DNA of 64,000 nt from Natronosporangium hydrolyticum. Lineage in GTDB: Bacteria; Actinomycetota; Actinomycetes; Mycobacteriales; Micromonosporaceae. The position numbers and the translations under genes are program-made. The first letter of the stretch is position 1; every line of letters starts with the position of its first letter. The stretch lies in assembly GCF_016925615.1 (NCBI RefSeq), contig NZ_CP070499.1, positions 4,340,001 to 4,404,000 on the forward strand. The letters run 5' to 3'. Shown in pieces: positions 52,301 to 60,049 of the stretch. Under the pieces are notes generated by a model. That model was not told the origin of the DNA. It did no database searches and saw only the letters and a list, made by a program, of their open reading frames with translations.

Positions 52301-53696
52301 AGTTGCAGTCCCCCCGTTCGACCAGCGCCACCGCGCCGGTCAGCGAGTCCGCTGGCAACGCGGTGCAGGCCAACCGGTCGCCGGCCAGGTCGGCGACGTC
52401 GCGGAGCTCGCCCTCGATGACCTCGCTGGGCGAGCCTTCGCCGGCGACTGCGGCGATCCCGGTCAGCGGCGCCGGCACCGGCGTGGGCGCGGTGACGTCG
52501 AGCCGGTGGGCGACCAGGCGGTGGTGGGTGGTGGCGGCGACGGTGGCGTTCCACGGCGCGGTCTTGGCGACCGTGTCGGCGCCCGGCCCGTCGTTGCCGG
52601 CGGAGGCGGCGACGAAGACACCCGCGGCGTACGCCTCCAGGAAGGCCTGGTCGACGGTGTTGCCCCACGGGTCGTCCGGCCCGGAGATGGAGTAGTTGAG
52701 CACGTCCACGCCGTCGGTGATCGCCTGGTCGACCGCGGCGATCGAGGCGCTGGCGAAGCAGCTGATGCCGGCGCAGACCTTGTAGGAGATGACGTTGGCC
52801 CGCGGCGCCACCCCGGCGACGGTGAGTGGGTGGGTGTCGTCGCCGACGGTGATCTGTGCCTCGTGCCGGTTGCCGGCGATGGTGGCGCCGACGTGGCTGC
52901 CATGATTGTTGTCGTCGCGGGCGGAGGTGCCGGTCATGGCCCAGGCGCCGATCAGCTTGTCGTTGCAGATCTCATCGTGCTGCGGGTGCGCCGGATCGCA
53001 CACTCCGGCATAGACACCTTCACCGTACGGGTTGGTGTGCTGGTAGCCGTCGCCGTCGACCGCCGCGAACGATGGGTGGTGCGGGTTCACGCCGGTGTCG
53101 AGCACGCCCACGATCACCCCCTCGCCGCGGGTGCCGACCCCGTCGCCGGTCTCGCCCTGCCAGACCGCGTCGGAGTGGATCAGCTCATGGCTGACATCGG
53201 TCTCCAGGGTCAGAGCCTGATCGGCCTCGATCGCGTCGACCCCGGTGAGCGAGGTCAGCTGCGCCGCCTCGGCCGCGGTAACGTCGATGGCGAGCGCGTT
53301 GACCACATTGCGGTAGGCGTGGACGACCTCGACCGATCGACCAAGGGTGGTCTCGATCTCGGCCTGGACCGTCTCCTGCCGCTGGGTCAGGTGGTCAAGA
53401 TAGGACACGCTCGCCGGGGCGGCTACGTCCAGTTCGCCGGCGGCCGCGAGTTCGGGCCGATCGGCCGCTGCGGCGGCGGCGAGCGAGGGTTCGGCCAGCC
53501 GCACCAGCCACAAACCGCTCTCCGGCTCGGCCTCCCCGCCCACCAGCGGGGTCGGCGGTTCGGCGGGCAGCTGTGGAGCGACCGGTGACGCCGCGACCGG
53601 CGCGGCGGCGAGGAGCAGCGTGGTGGCGGTGGCGGCGCCGGTAGCGAGCAGCGCGACCAGCAACCTTCCTCGCCGGCGATGGCGCAGCGGAAGCAC
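49377..53696 (-). CDS. Large secreted S8 (subtilisin-like) serine protease
   Basis: 1439 residues from the GTG at 53696, with AGGAGC upstream; the frame extends to 53780 without signal features. A signal peptide ends near VAAS. An inhibitor-I9 propeptide follows (to about 165). The catalytic Asp is at about 200 (VLDTGVN), His at about 265 (NNHGSHVG) and Ser at about 593 (GTSMSSP), with a PA domain inserted at about 400-540. After the protease come two Ig-like/ASPM-type repeats, a six-bladed propeller of NHL type (DLEGNFRGVF, DLDGNFLGTF and similar), and a C-terminal beta-helix-like domain (GPVAVQPGAGLVAADATVAG) of a kind shared by several actinomycete exoenzymes. It probably degrades extracellular proteins. 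Confidence 0.93.
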   Translation of the reverse strand: MLPLRHRRRGRLLVALLATGAATATTLLLAAAPVAASPVAPQLPAEPPTPLVGGEAEPESGLWLVRLAEPSLAAAAAADRPELAAAGELDVAAPASVSYLDHLTQRQETVQAEIETTLGRSVEVVHAYRNVVNALAIDVTAAEAAQLTSLTGVDAIEADQALTLETDVSHELIHSDAVWQGETGDGVGTRGEGVIVGVLDTGVNPHHPSFAAVDGDGYQHTNPYGEGVYAGVCDPAHPQHDEICNDKLIGAWAMTGTSARDDNNHGSHVGATIAGNRHEAQITVGDDTHPLTVAGVAPRANVISYKVCAGISCFASASIAAVDQAITDGVDVLNYSISGPDDPWGNTVDQAFLEAYAAGVFVAASAGNDGPGADTVAKTAPWNATVAATTHHRLVAHRLDVTAPTPVPAPLTGIAAVAGEGSPSEVIEGELRDVADLAGDRLACTALPADSLTGAVALVERGDCNFSVKVGHAATAGAVGVIVSNQYAGPPLTMGALENAAIPAVMIGLTEGELLREQLADADGEPVEVHVGTGSELLLDPDWADIVADFSSRGPSQFDLLAPTVAAPGRNILAAFAESGDDPDQYGFLQGTSMSSPQVAGAGALLAALHPQWSPAQIRSALAVTADRDGLLKEDGVTPADPFDVGSGRINLERAGRAGLTFDEHHDNFVAANPATGGDPRTLNLPAIVDQHCDQTCTFTREVTGVAGVSAGYAVESTAPAGVSITVEPAEFTLAPGASQRLEITVDVAGLVRGDWLFGAVDLTTDADHGADGPAVAGAHLPVALLPAAPELTVAPESLASLLDVAQTESHLVTVGNDGGAELTWQLGCDLPDWATVSPDQGTLAPFSEQQLEVVFDTSELPDGGEFTGELCLDSDDPHRPTASVALELTVVPVPVIDVNPAAVSALQPAGLATEHDLAISNVGHGVLEWTLADETAGASDERLDLLRDGVLLIPNSSAATRGVMAFDPHTGDLLDPEFVPHHAFDPSSTLYTPFHIIAKPDGSGFLMSDQVRWVVTEYDLEGNFRGVFAPDGGRNPEIMGNTRGMALSPHGTVLVTVAAQDNAHSVVEFDLDGNFLGTFIEPGLGGMQGPWGILIRDDDVLVSASNSSAVHSFSADGATANPIFADEFNWPGQLHELPDGNVLAASYGGGGDTAGVKEYTADGELVGVYTGGGNGHQGVHPLGNGNLLTTNSGGVHEIDRAGNLVATKHDQGQARFITHVQLPDAQPCLTPDEVPWLSVSAASGQTGAAQTTDLTVTLDSADLAPGTHEVQLCVVSNDPATPLVPVPVSVTVIEHSCDRVVDGEHHGPLAVRGGVTCLLPGTVVHGPVAVQPGAGLVAADATVAGQVTVSGAATVDLTGVEIRGPLSVTGVTGSVSLAGSEISGPVSVTNNRTGQIPTVVSGNQIGGPLRCAANQPAPTNLGVPNTVAGPTSGQCAAL

Positions 53697-53960
53697 GATG
53701 TAGCTCCTAGTCGTCGGCCCCGTCACAAACGGAACCCGGCGGTCTGCCGACGCTGGAGCACCCCACATCCCGGCCGGCACTGGGTGTGTGGATTCAACCT
53801 AGGAGCGGCCCTCCGGCCGGGGCAACGGTCCGGCCGGGTATCCCAAGATCAGTTGTTCGGCGACCGGATCTAGCCGAACGGTCGGGATGGCGATGGGCCG
53901 GAACCGCGGTGCGCTGGCGACTCCTCGCCCCGACGGGCGGGAGACTGGACCTGTTTTCAG

Positions 53961-54005
53961 GGCTACATACTCACCGTTGTGGGCCACAACGGTGAGTATG
54001 TAGCC
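53961..54005. terminator. 45-bp palindromic hairpin
   Basis: 22-bp perfect arms (53961-53982 and 53984-54005) around a single base, with no GATCATG core. It sits in a 442-bp gene-free stretch (53697-54138) between the DoxX copy 2 terminator and the subtilase promoter, where it may insulate the subtilase from read-through. Nothing else is seen in the stretch apart from the element at 54082. Confidence 0.65.
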
Positions 54006-54081
54006 ACCCGCACGAAGGTCCCTTCCGGTACGGCGCCTCGTGCGCAAGGAGTCCGCCACCTAATCTGAGTTGACTCGGAAC

Positions 54082-54120
54082 GGTTCAGGGCCCCGGGCGA
54101 ATCGCCCGAGGCCCTGAACC
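54082..54120 (-). terminator. Terminator of DoxX copy 2
   Basis: 18-bp arms with one mismatch around AAT, starting 18 bp after the DoxX stop on the minus strand. It replaces the terminator of copy 1 at exactly the point where the 508-bp repeat ends. Confidence 0.75.
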
Positions 54121-54122
54121 GG

Positions 54123-54630
54123 CCGCTGATCTATCGGGTTACTTCAGCCAGGGCAGGCGCTGCACCAGGGGGGTACGGGCCCAGAGCTTGCCGAGGCCGA
54201 TCGTGTCGCCAGCGGCCACCACTGCGAAGCCGACCAGCATCACCGCGTAGATCAGGTGGTAGGTCAGGAAGGGGTTGGTCTCCGGCGGCAGCGCGGCGCT
54301 CCACATCATGACCATCAGCAGGGTGCCGGCGACCGCGGCGATCCGCAGGCCGACGCCGGCCAGCAGGGCGAAGCCGAGACCGGCCAGGCCGGCCATGAAC
54401 AGCACGTCGGCCCAGGGTGCGCCGGCGAGGTTCTGGTAGGTGCCGGCCAGCGGCCCGCTGGTGCCGAAGGTGAGGAACCCTTCGGTGGGGCTGCCGCCGT
54501 TGATCCAGGCGTTCTCGCTGGCGGTGCTGAATCCCCAGCCGAACGCCTTGTCGAGGAAGGCCCACATGAACACCCAACCGAGCGCGATCCGCAGGGTCGC
54601 CCAGATGTAGCGGGTAGCGGCCTGCCGGCG
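54123..54630 (-). repeat. 508-bp inverted repeat, right copy
   Basis: Inverted duplicate of 42818-43325, same length, almost identical. The pair encloses 10,797 bp. Confidence 0.9.
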
Positions 54631-54723
54631 AGGCTCGACGGCGGGAGCTGTGGCGGGGATGGCGGGAGCCGGGGTGGCGGTCTGGGGGACCTGGACTTCT
54701 GGCTGGTTGGCGATGGCGGTCAT
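54139..54723 (-). CDS. DoxX/DoxD-type membrane protein, copy 2
   Basis: 194 residues from the ATG at 54723 (GGAAGGATC upstream). Apart from a different Ala/Pro/Thr-rich N terminus of about 30 residues it matches copy 1 in nearly every residue, with the same four-helix layout. Such near-identity at DNA level points to a recent duplication or ongoing gene conversion. Its upstream region shares a DosR-like box and an ACCGGTGTCATAG element with copy 1 (ACCGGTGTTATAG there), so both may respond to the same signal. Confidence 0.88.
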   Translation of the reverse strand: MTAIANQPEVQVPQTATPAPAIPATAPAVEPRRQAATRYIWATLRIALGWVFMWAFLDKAFGWGFSTASENAWINGGSPTEGFLTFGTSGPLAGTYQNLAGAPWADVLFMAGLAGLGFALLAGVGLRIAAVAGTLLMVMMWSAALPPETNPFLTYHLIYAVMLVGFAVVAAGDTIGLGKLWARTPLVQRLPWLK

Positions 54724-54826
54724 GGTAGGGATCCTTCCAAGGGGTGGTGCGCGGTGGTCCTTGTGATGCGTCTATGACACCGGTTGAGCGGCGTTGCCCG
54801 CAGAGGCGTGAGGCCCGTTCCCGGAC

Positions 54827-54840
54827 GGGACTTTCGACCC
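54827..54840 (-). promoter_or_regulatory. DosR/DevR-like palindrome upstream of second DoxX gene
   Basis: GGGACTTTCGACCC (plus-strand reading), 104 bp before the start, agrees with the mycobacterial dormancy box core GGGACTWWAGTCCC at 12 of 14 positions. It is the stronger of the two boxes in the window. Confidence 0.5.
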
Positions 54841-54955
54841 GTCCCAACGGGACTCCACCGGCCGGGGCGCAACCCCTTGAGACGCGTCCTCGCGCTCGCC
54901 CGTCGACCCCTCGGAACCGGAACAGTTGACGGGCACCGCTGCTCGACCAGGAGGA

Positions 54956-55651
54956 TCAAAGCGGTGGAGACTTCTCCGCATCGGCGCGTTTAGATACAAA
55001 CCTACCCCGCAGGAACGCTGCAGCGAGAAGCAGCAGCGCCAACACCCCTCCCATCAACTGCGCGGCTGGGTCGTTTACCAGGATCGCACCGAGCAATGTT
55101 AGTGCGCCTGCGACACCGGCGATATACGCAAACATGTCCCGCTTCGTCGCCAGCTTCTTTGCGCTCTGATCAGGGTCCGGCCGACTGCTTTGCGGGATGC
55201 TGAAGAAGTGGTCAGGTTCGGCCACTCGCCTCATGTAACTCATAAGCATTCCCGCGATGATACAGAGCGTTCCCACAAACGCTGGGATCAGCGCACCCCA
55301 CAAAAGGCCGCGCCACGGCGCGGCACTTCCGCCCCTGGAGCTAACAAATCGCTCCGGGTTGTCTTCCTCAACATAAATCGTTAGCTGCTCCCCCATCTCC
55401 GGACAGTCCATCGAACATCGAACGGCACCGGTAAATTCCTCGCCACCATAGTGGTAGGTCACACTCTGCGTGACACTGCGAGGTGCATGGGGCAGTCTGC
55501 GCTCGTCCGTTACCGTAGCTGAGACAGGATCCCCGTGCCTACGAAGTTCTCTATCTGACCCCTCAAGGCGAATAAGAAATGCAGCCGTCCCGATCATCGC
55601 CAAGACAGCCGCGAACGCCAGCAAACCTCTGTGTAAACCAGATAGCTTCAC
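54956..55651 (-). CDS. DUF3592-like membrane protein
   Basis: 231 residues from a GTG at 55651 (GGAGTCC upstream). A first helix (LLAFAAVLAMIGTAAFLI) is followed by a beta-rich segment with VSATVTDERR, VTYHYGGEEFTGAV and IYVEEDNPERFVSS, the pattern of DUF3592 proteins, and then three more helices. Function unknown. A second, shorter protein of the same type is encoded at 62468. Codon use is less GC-biased than in the first 50 kb, as in the rest of this tract. Confidence 0.75.
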   Translation of the reverse strand: MKLSGLHRGLLAFAAVLAMIGTAAFLIRLEGSDRELRRHGDPVSATVTDERRLPHAPRSVTQSVTYHYGGEEFTGAVRCSMDCPEMGEQLTIYVEEDNPERFVSSRGGSAAPWRGLLWGALIPAFVGTLCIIAGMLMSYMRRVAEPDHFFSIPQSSRPDPDQSAKKLATKRDMFAYIAGVAGALTLLGAILVNDPAAQLMGGVLALLLLAAAFLRGRFVSKRADAEKSPPL

Positions 55652-55778
55652 AGCCCGGACTCCGTTCTTTCGCTGGTTGTCTCAGGGTATACAACAGACT
55701 ATGCTCGGCGTCCCCATCCACCCCCGCACCTGGTTGCGAACTCCCGGACCAGACCATCGAGCTGCAAGACTCAAGTAC

Positions 55779-55784
55779 TAGACT
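55779..55784 (+). promoter_or_regulatory. -10 box of a leaderless gene
   Basis: TAGACT lies exactly 6 bp before the ATG at 55791 and no Shine-Dalgarno is present, predicting transcription from the start codon itself. Confidence 0.5.
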
Positions 55785-55790
55785 GTTTGG

Positions 55791-56927
55791 ATGGTGGCGA
55801 CGAACCCGGCTTGCACCAGCAAGACTGCGGAGGAGCCCGGCCGATCAACGAAGCGTTGGCGTATGGTCGGATTCCTCCTGGCTACGGTGGGTCTCGTGGT
55901 GGCGCTCATAGTTGCGCTAGCGGTGCGGCAGGCCAGCGGTGAGAACGCCGGGGTTTCAACGGCGGTGACTGGCTTACCTGAGGAGATCAACCCGTCCGCA
56001 GCGGTGGCTGTGGTCCCTGAGGAGGGGGCTGTGGGTCTCGGGAGGATTGTCTACCAGTGCATCGAGTGTGATCCAGTGCTGGTCCTCGATGGTGGCGAGC
56101 AGCTGGTGCTGGCCGAGGACGCCGAGTTCGGTGCAGGACTCGCCTTTAGTCTATCGCCGGACGGCAGATGGCTGGCGCAGGGAACACTCAGCGGAGTGTT
56201 TCTCCGGGACCTCGGCGACGGGCAGGCCCAGATCTTTGAGGGTCTTGGGGGCATGATCCCGTGGGCCTGGTCCAGCGACTCACGTCAGCTGTTGGTGGCC
56301 GAGCCGGAAGCCGACAGGCTTCTCTCGACCTACTGGCTGGTGGATTTGATTAATCAGTCGATGGTTGAAGTTGAAGCGATCGCCGACCGGGAGGTGGTGT
56401 CCGTCTTCCCTGACGGTCGGTTGCTGGCGATCGACCGGCTGCCGGATACCCCTGGCATGGTGGAGATGATTGAGGGTGAGGTGGTGGACCCGATCTCCGG
56501 TGAAGTGGCGTCAGTGGAGATTGACGGCCGGGAGTGGCTCGACCAGGGCGAGAGCCTCTCCGAAGGCACTGGCCAGTTCGAGGGCGTACAGCTGCTGAGC
56601 AACCCAGCCGGCGAGGGGTTCATCGTCGCGGTGTTTGGGGAGGCGCGTGGTCCGGTGGCGTTGCTGTATGTGTCCGACGAGGGTGATGTGACCAGTCGGG
56701 TACCGCTCGAGCTACCGCAGGAGCAGGGAAGCTGGCATGTCGAGGGCCAGTTCGATGGCCAGGTGGTCATCTCAAACATGCGGTCCTTGAGCCCTGACGG
56801 CCGGGGTTTTGGGCGGATCCTGTACGCGGTATCGGTCGATGGTGAGCTGCGGCACTTGACGACCGTCAGCAGGGCCGATCTGCTACGACTCCCGGGCACT
56901 GCAGCATTCGGCGGGTCGAGCCTCTAA
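55791..56927 (+). CDS. Membrane-anchored beta-propeller-like hypothetical protein
   Basis: 378 residues from the ATG at 55791. One N-terminal anchor (VGFLLATVGLVVALIVALAV, about 26-45) is followed by an extracytoplasmic part built of repeated WD40/PD40-like blades (FSLSPDGRWLAQG, WAWSSDSRQLLVAEPE, SVFPDGRLLAID, MRSLSPDGRGFG). It contains a CIEC pair. The role is unknown; such proteins often sense or scaffold at the cell surface. Its last 45 bp overlap the convergent lipoprotein gene. Confidence 0.75.
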   Translation: MVATNPACTSKTAEEPGRSTKRWRMVGFLLATVGLVVALIVALAVRQASGENAGVSTAVTGLPEEINPSAAVAVVPEEGAVGLGRIVYQCIECDPVLVLDGGEQLVLAEDAEFGAGLAFSLSPDGRWLAQGTLSGVFLRDLGDGQAQIFEGLGGMIPWAWSSDSRQLLVAEPEADRLLSTYWLVDLINQSMVEVEAIADREVVSVFPDGRLLAIDRLPDTPGMVEMIEGEVVDPISGEVASVEIDGREWLDQGESLSEGTGQFEGVQLLSNPAGEGFIVAVFGEARGPVALLYVSDEGDVTSRVPLELPQEQGSWHVEGQFDGQVVISNMRSLSPDGRGFGRILYAVSVDGELRHLTTVSRADLLRLPGTAAFGGSSL

Positions 56928-57971
56928 CGCTCCGGCCGCACCTGCTGTGGTGGGGTTTTCGCTGGTAGTGGCTGCAGCGGGCGCGGTGGCCTGGAAGGTC
57001 ATGTACACCCTCACCCAGCCCATCGGACTGCCGTCTGGGTTGTGGGGGTAGCTCACGCGGATGGTCAGGTCGGTTCGGTAACCGGAGAACACCAGTTCCT
57101 GAATTCGGTCCCCCCAACCTTCATCACCTTCATCGCTGGCATCGGAGTCGCTGACCAGTGTCCAACCATGCTCGGGCATGACAGACCGATAGTGCTCGGC
57201 CGCGGTATCGAGCTGCGCATCGGCCTGCTCAACCGTACGGTCCCACTCGACGTCTTCCTCGAGCGCAAGGGCCTCCGTGGAAATCGCATGGAGCGTGATC
57301 TCATCATCCACCTGAGCAGGGCCGGTCGGGACGGTTCTACCTCCGTACTGCAGGTCGACCGACGTCTGGCGCCAACCATCCGGAGCCGGTGGGACTGCCT
57401 CATTCCACCATCTGGGCACCGGAGCCATCGCTATCCCGGCGGCGAAATCGTCACCCGCCTGAACCAGACGCATGAAGATCGCCAAGGTACGCCGGGAGCT
57501 ATCCTCCGCTCCCGTTGACATGCGGAGTGACACCCTACCAGTTAGCTCATGCCCTTCGATGTCCATAATTCGCGAGTACACCTCATCGCTGGTGGTACTT
57601 TGCGAGGTCTCCTCGGTTATGGTCCAGCCGGATTCTGGCAGGGCGGTCTGAAAGTACTCGAGGAAGTCGTCGAAGTCTTCGTCGGTAGCCTGCGCGAGCC
57701 CGGCGTAGCGGTCAACCATGACAGAACTCGTGCCAAGGATAGATTCATTGTAGAGAAACGTCCCCGCCGGGAGGTCCGGAAGCATGCCCTCGAACGGGAC
57801 CTCTTCCGGCCAGACCTCAAGCACATCCGGCTCCAGCGACGGCGAAGGAGTCGATGACCAGGCAGCATCGCCGACCCCCGGACCGTTTCCGCCACTGCAT
57901 CCTGCAAGCGCGAGGCCGGTCAGCGTCAGCGCTGCCAACTGGCGGCGCATCAGGGGGCGTCGATCGATCAT
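56883..57971 (-). CDS. Hypothetical lipoprotein
   Basis: 362 residues from the ATG at 57971; TAGTCT ends 6 bp upstream, which supports a leaderless start, though an ATG seven codons on is possible. Lipobox LALAGC at about residue 25. The mature part has two related halves with similar patterns (QATDEDFDDFLEYFQTALPESGWTI; EQADAQLDTAAEHYRSVMPEHGWTLV), suggesting an internal duplication of an alpha/beta unit. No family is recognised. Convergent overlap of 45 bp with the gene at 55791. Confidence 0.75.
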   Translation of the reverse strand: MIDRRPLMRRQLAALTLTGLALAGCSGGNGPGVGDAAWSSTPSPSLEPDVLEVWPEEVPFEGMLPDLPAGTFLYNESILGTSSVMVDRYAGLAQATDEDFDDFLEYFQTALPESGWTITEETSQSTTSDEVYSRIMDIEGHELTGRVSLRMSTGAEDSSRRTLAIFMRLVQAGDDFAAGIAMAPVPRWWNEAVPPAPDGWRQTSVDLQYGGRTVPTGPAQVDDEITLHAISTEALALEEDVEWDRTVEQADAQLDTAAEHYRSVMPEHGWTLVSDSDASDEGDEGWGDRIQELVFSGYRTDLTIRVSYPHNPDGSPMGWVRVYMTFQATAPAAATTSENPTTAGAAGALEARPAECCSARES

Positions 57972-58020
57972 ACCGACAGACTAGCAATACAGCGGCGGCA
58001 GTAGGATCGCGTGGGCCCTA

Positions 58021-58788
58021 TCAAATCAGGATCAGCACGGCGAGCGTCCCGATCACCGCATTTGCGGTCACATGCACAACGTAGGTCATCAGGATGCCGC
58101 CACTGCGCACCCGGATCACGCCGAGGACAAACCCCCAGCACATTGCCATGATCATGCCTGCGATGCCGGACGGGAAACCCGCAGAGTGCGCGACTCCAAA
58201 CAACACGGCTTGCAATGCCACGGCGGCCCTGGTGCCCCAGACCAAGGCTAGTTCGGTGAGCAGCACCCCACGGAAGAGCAGCTCTTCCCAGATCGGGTTG
58301 ACCAGCGCGAACGCCACGGTGCCAAGGATCGCAAGCCACAGCGGGAGGCGTTGTAGCCCGCCGAAATACTCAGCGGGCACTGGCCGCGCAATGAGCGCCC
58401 ACACGACGAGTGCGACTCCACCGAGGACCACGGTGACCAGTCCCAGCCAGAAAATCTCAGGCGTGATCGAGCCGCGTCTCAACCAGGGCGCTGCCGGCCC
58501 CAGGGATGAACGGCGGCCAACTATCAGCAAGCACCCCAGCGGGAGGACGCAGACCAGAGCCGTGGTGAGCGCTGGGGGCCAGCCGAAGTGGATTCCCACC
58601 GAAAAACAGCCGAACAACGTACCGATGAACGCCGACGTGCGGATCGATGCCGGCGATCGCAAGATCAACGCGCAGGCGATCAGCGCCATAGCGACCAGGC
58701 CGACGACCGCCGTTCGCAGTGGCGCCTCCGGTCGGATAGGAAAGACAGCGCACCCGCCCAGTGCAAGGATGCAGGCCCCGGCGAGCAT
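58021..58788 (-). CDS. CPBP family intramembrane glutamic endopeptidase
   Basis: 255 residues from the ATG at 58788. Eight hydrophobic segments; the catalytic motifs are EELLFRG near residue 170, FGVAHSA near 200 and a late HVTAN near 240, as in Abi/Rce1 proteases. Substrates are unknown; in bacteria some members process peptides or confer self-immunity to bacteriocins. No bacteriocin gene adjoins, although the nearby lipoprotein genes are of unknown function. Confidence 0.88.
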   Translation of the reverse strand: MLAGACILALGGCAVFPIRPEAPLRTAVVGLVAMALIACALILRSPASIRTSAFIGTLFGCFSVGIHFGWPPALTTALVCVLPLGCLLIVGRRSSLGPAAPWLRRGSITPEIFWLGLVTVVLGGVALVVWALIARPVPAEYFGGLQRLPLWLAILGTVAFALVNPIWEELLFRGVLLTELALVWGTRAAVALQAVLFGVAHSAGFPSGIAGMIMAMCWGFVLGVIRVRSGGILMTYVVHVTANAVIGTLAVLILI

Positions 58789-59026
58789 CGCCCGGTGGGA
58801 GGCGTCCCTCTTGGCAACGGGCCAGGATGCCGTCGAACGGTCCAGGTCGGATCTGATTACAGACTCCGATCACCTAGCTACGCGATGGTGCCATTCTGCC
58901 AGATTGACCTGGCCCCAGCGACGTACTTCCATTCGGGTCGCCGGGGCAGGTGTGAGCTCTGCCCGTGCCCGGAACCCACGGTGTGTCAGCCGCGGGTGTA
59001 GCTGCCGATCGCGGGAAACTGGTGGG

Positions 59027-59851
59027 GTGCCTTATGACCCCACGATCTACCTCGGCTCCGCTGTCCACTATCGCTGCGGCCGCCCCATGTACTCACCAGA
59101 GCTCGAGGCCTTCCTAGCGCACGAACTGGGTCTGGACGGAAGCGGCCGGCTTCTGGATGCCGGCTGCGGCCCAGGCATCCTTACCGTCCGGCTTGCTAAC
59201 CTCTTCGAGCAAGTGATCGGCCTGGATCCGGATGGCGACATGCTGGCGGAGGGCTGCCGCGCGGCCGAGAAAGCGGCGGTCGGGAACATCCGATGGGTCC
59301 AGGGGCTCGCCGAGGACCTGCCCGCAGTCGCGCCAGGGCCGTACCAGCTGGTGACCTTCGGCCAGTCTTTCCACTGGACTGACGAACGCCTAGTCGCGGA
59401 GGCCGTCTACGACATGCTGGAGCCCGGCGGTGCGCTGGCCCTCATCGTCCACACTGTGACGGGACGGCCACAGCCACCGGATCCAGGGGTGCCTGCGATC
59501 CCCCACGACGAGATCGAGGCGCTCGTCAGGAAGTATCTCGGCCCTACCCGGCGCGCCGGCCAGGGCACTGCCCAGCAGCGGGCTCACCGCTTCGAGGATG
59601 TGTTGGCGCGGACCCGCTTCGGTGTTCCGCAGCCGTTCTTCCTCCCAGGCATCCCCGACCTCCTGCGAGACAGCGAAAGCGTCTTGTCCGGCTACCTGTC
59701 CCTCTCGTCCTCGGCGCCGCACCTGTTTGGTGATCGTCTTGACGACTTTGCCGGGGAGGTGCGGGCACTACTAGCCAACCGTTCGCCCGAAGGGATCTTC
59801 TGGGACTGGCCGGGCGATACCGAGGTGCTAATGGCCCGCAGGCCCAACTGA
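59027..59851 (+). CDS. Class I SAM-dependent methyltransferase
   Basis: 274 residues from the GTG at 59027. YDPTIYLGSAVHYRCGRPMYSPEL is the typical N terminus of this group, LLDAGCGPGILTVRLA is motif I, IGLDPDGDML motif II, and FGQSFHWTDE the post-II motif. A longer frame to 58094 covers the antisense of the CPBP gene and is not used. The substrate is not inferable. It stands alone between the CPBP gene and an IS66-type element. Confidence 0.88.
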   Translation: MPYDPTIYLGSAVHYRCGRPMYSPELEAFLAHELGLDGSGRLLDAGCGPGILTVRLANLFEQVIGLDPDGDMLAEGCRAAEKAAVGNIRWVQGLAEDLPAVAPGPYQLVTFGQSFHWTDERLVAEAVYDMLEPGGALALIVHTVTGRPQPPDPGVPAIPHDEIEALVRKYLGPTRRAGQGTAQQRAHRFEDVLARTRFGVPQPFFLPGIPDLLRDSESVLSGYLSLSSSAPHLFGDRLDDFAGEVRALLANRSPEGIFWDWPGDTEVLMARRPN

Positions 59852-60049
59852 GTAGCCGTTCCCGAGCTCAGCGCCAGTACTCCGGAACCGCGGGTGTTGA
59901 TCGATCGGAAACTGTACCTGCCGCCGCCGCGAGTATGACTGGGCGGTCGCCACGTTGCCGGACACCGGCACCGCCGCTGACCGCACTGGTCGATTCGAGG
60001 CTCCCCTGACCCGTCTTATAGATCAGGCAGCGCTATACGATCAAAAACC

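Noticed and set aside
51621-53588. 655-codon open frame antisense to the subtilase
   Set aside because: It is a shadow of high-GC codon bias. The opposite strand has signal peptide, catalytic triad and domain order; this frame is Arg/Gly/Val-rich without motifs.
58094-59026. N-terminal extension of the methyltransferase
   Set aside because: It is antisense to the CPBP gene and the family N terminus starts at 59027.
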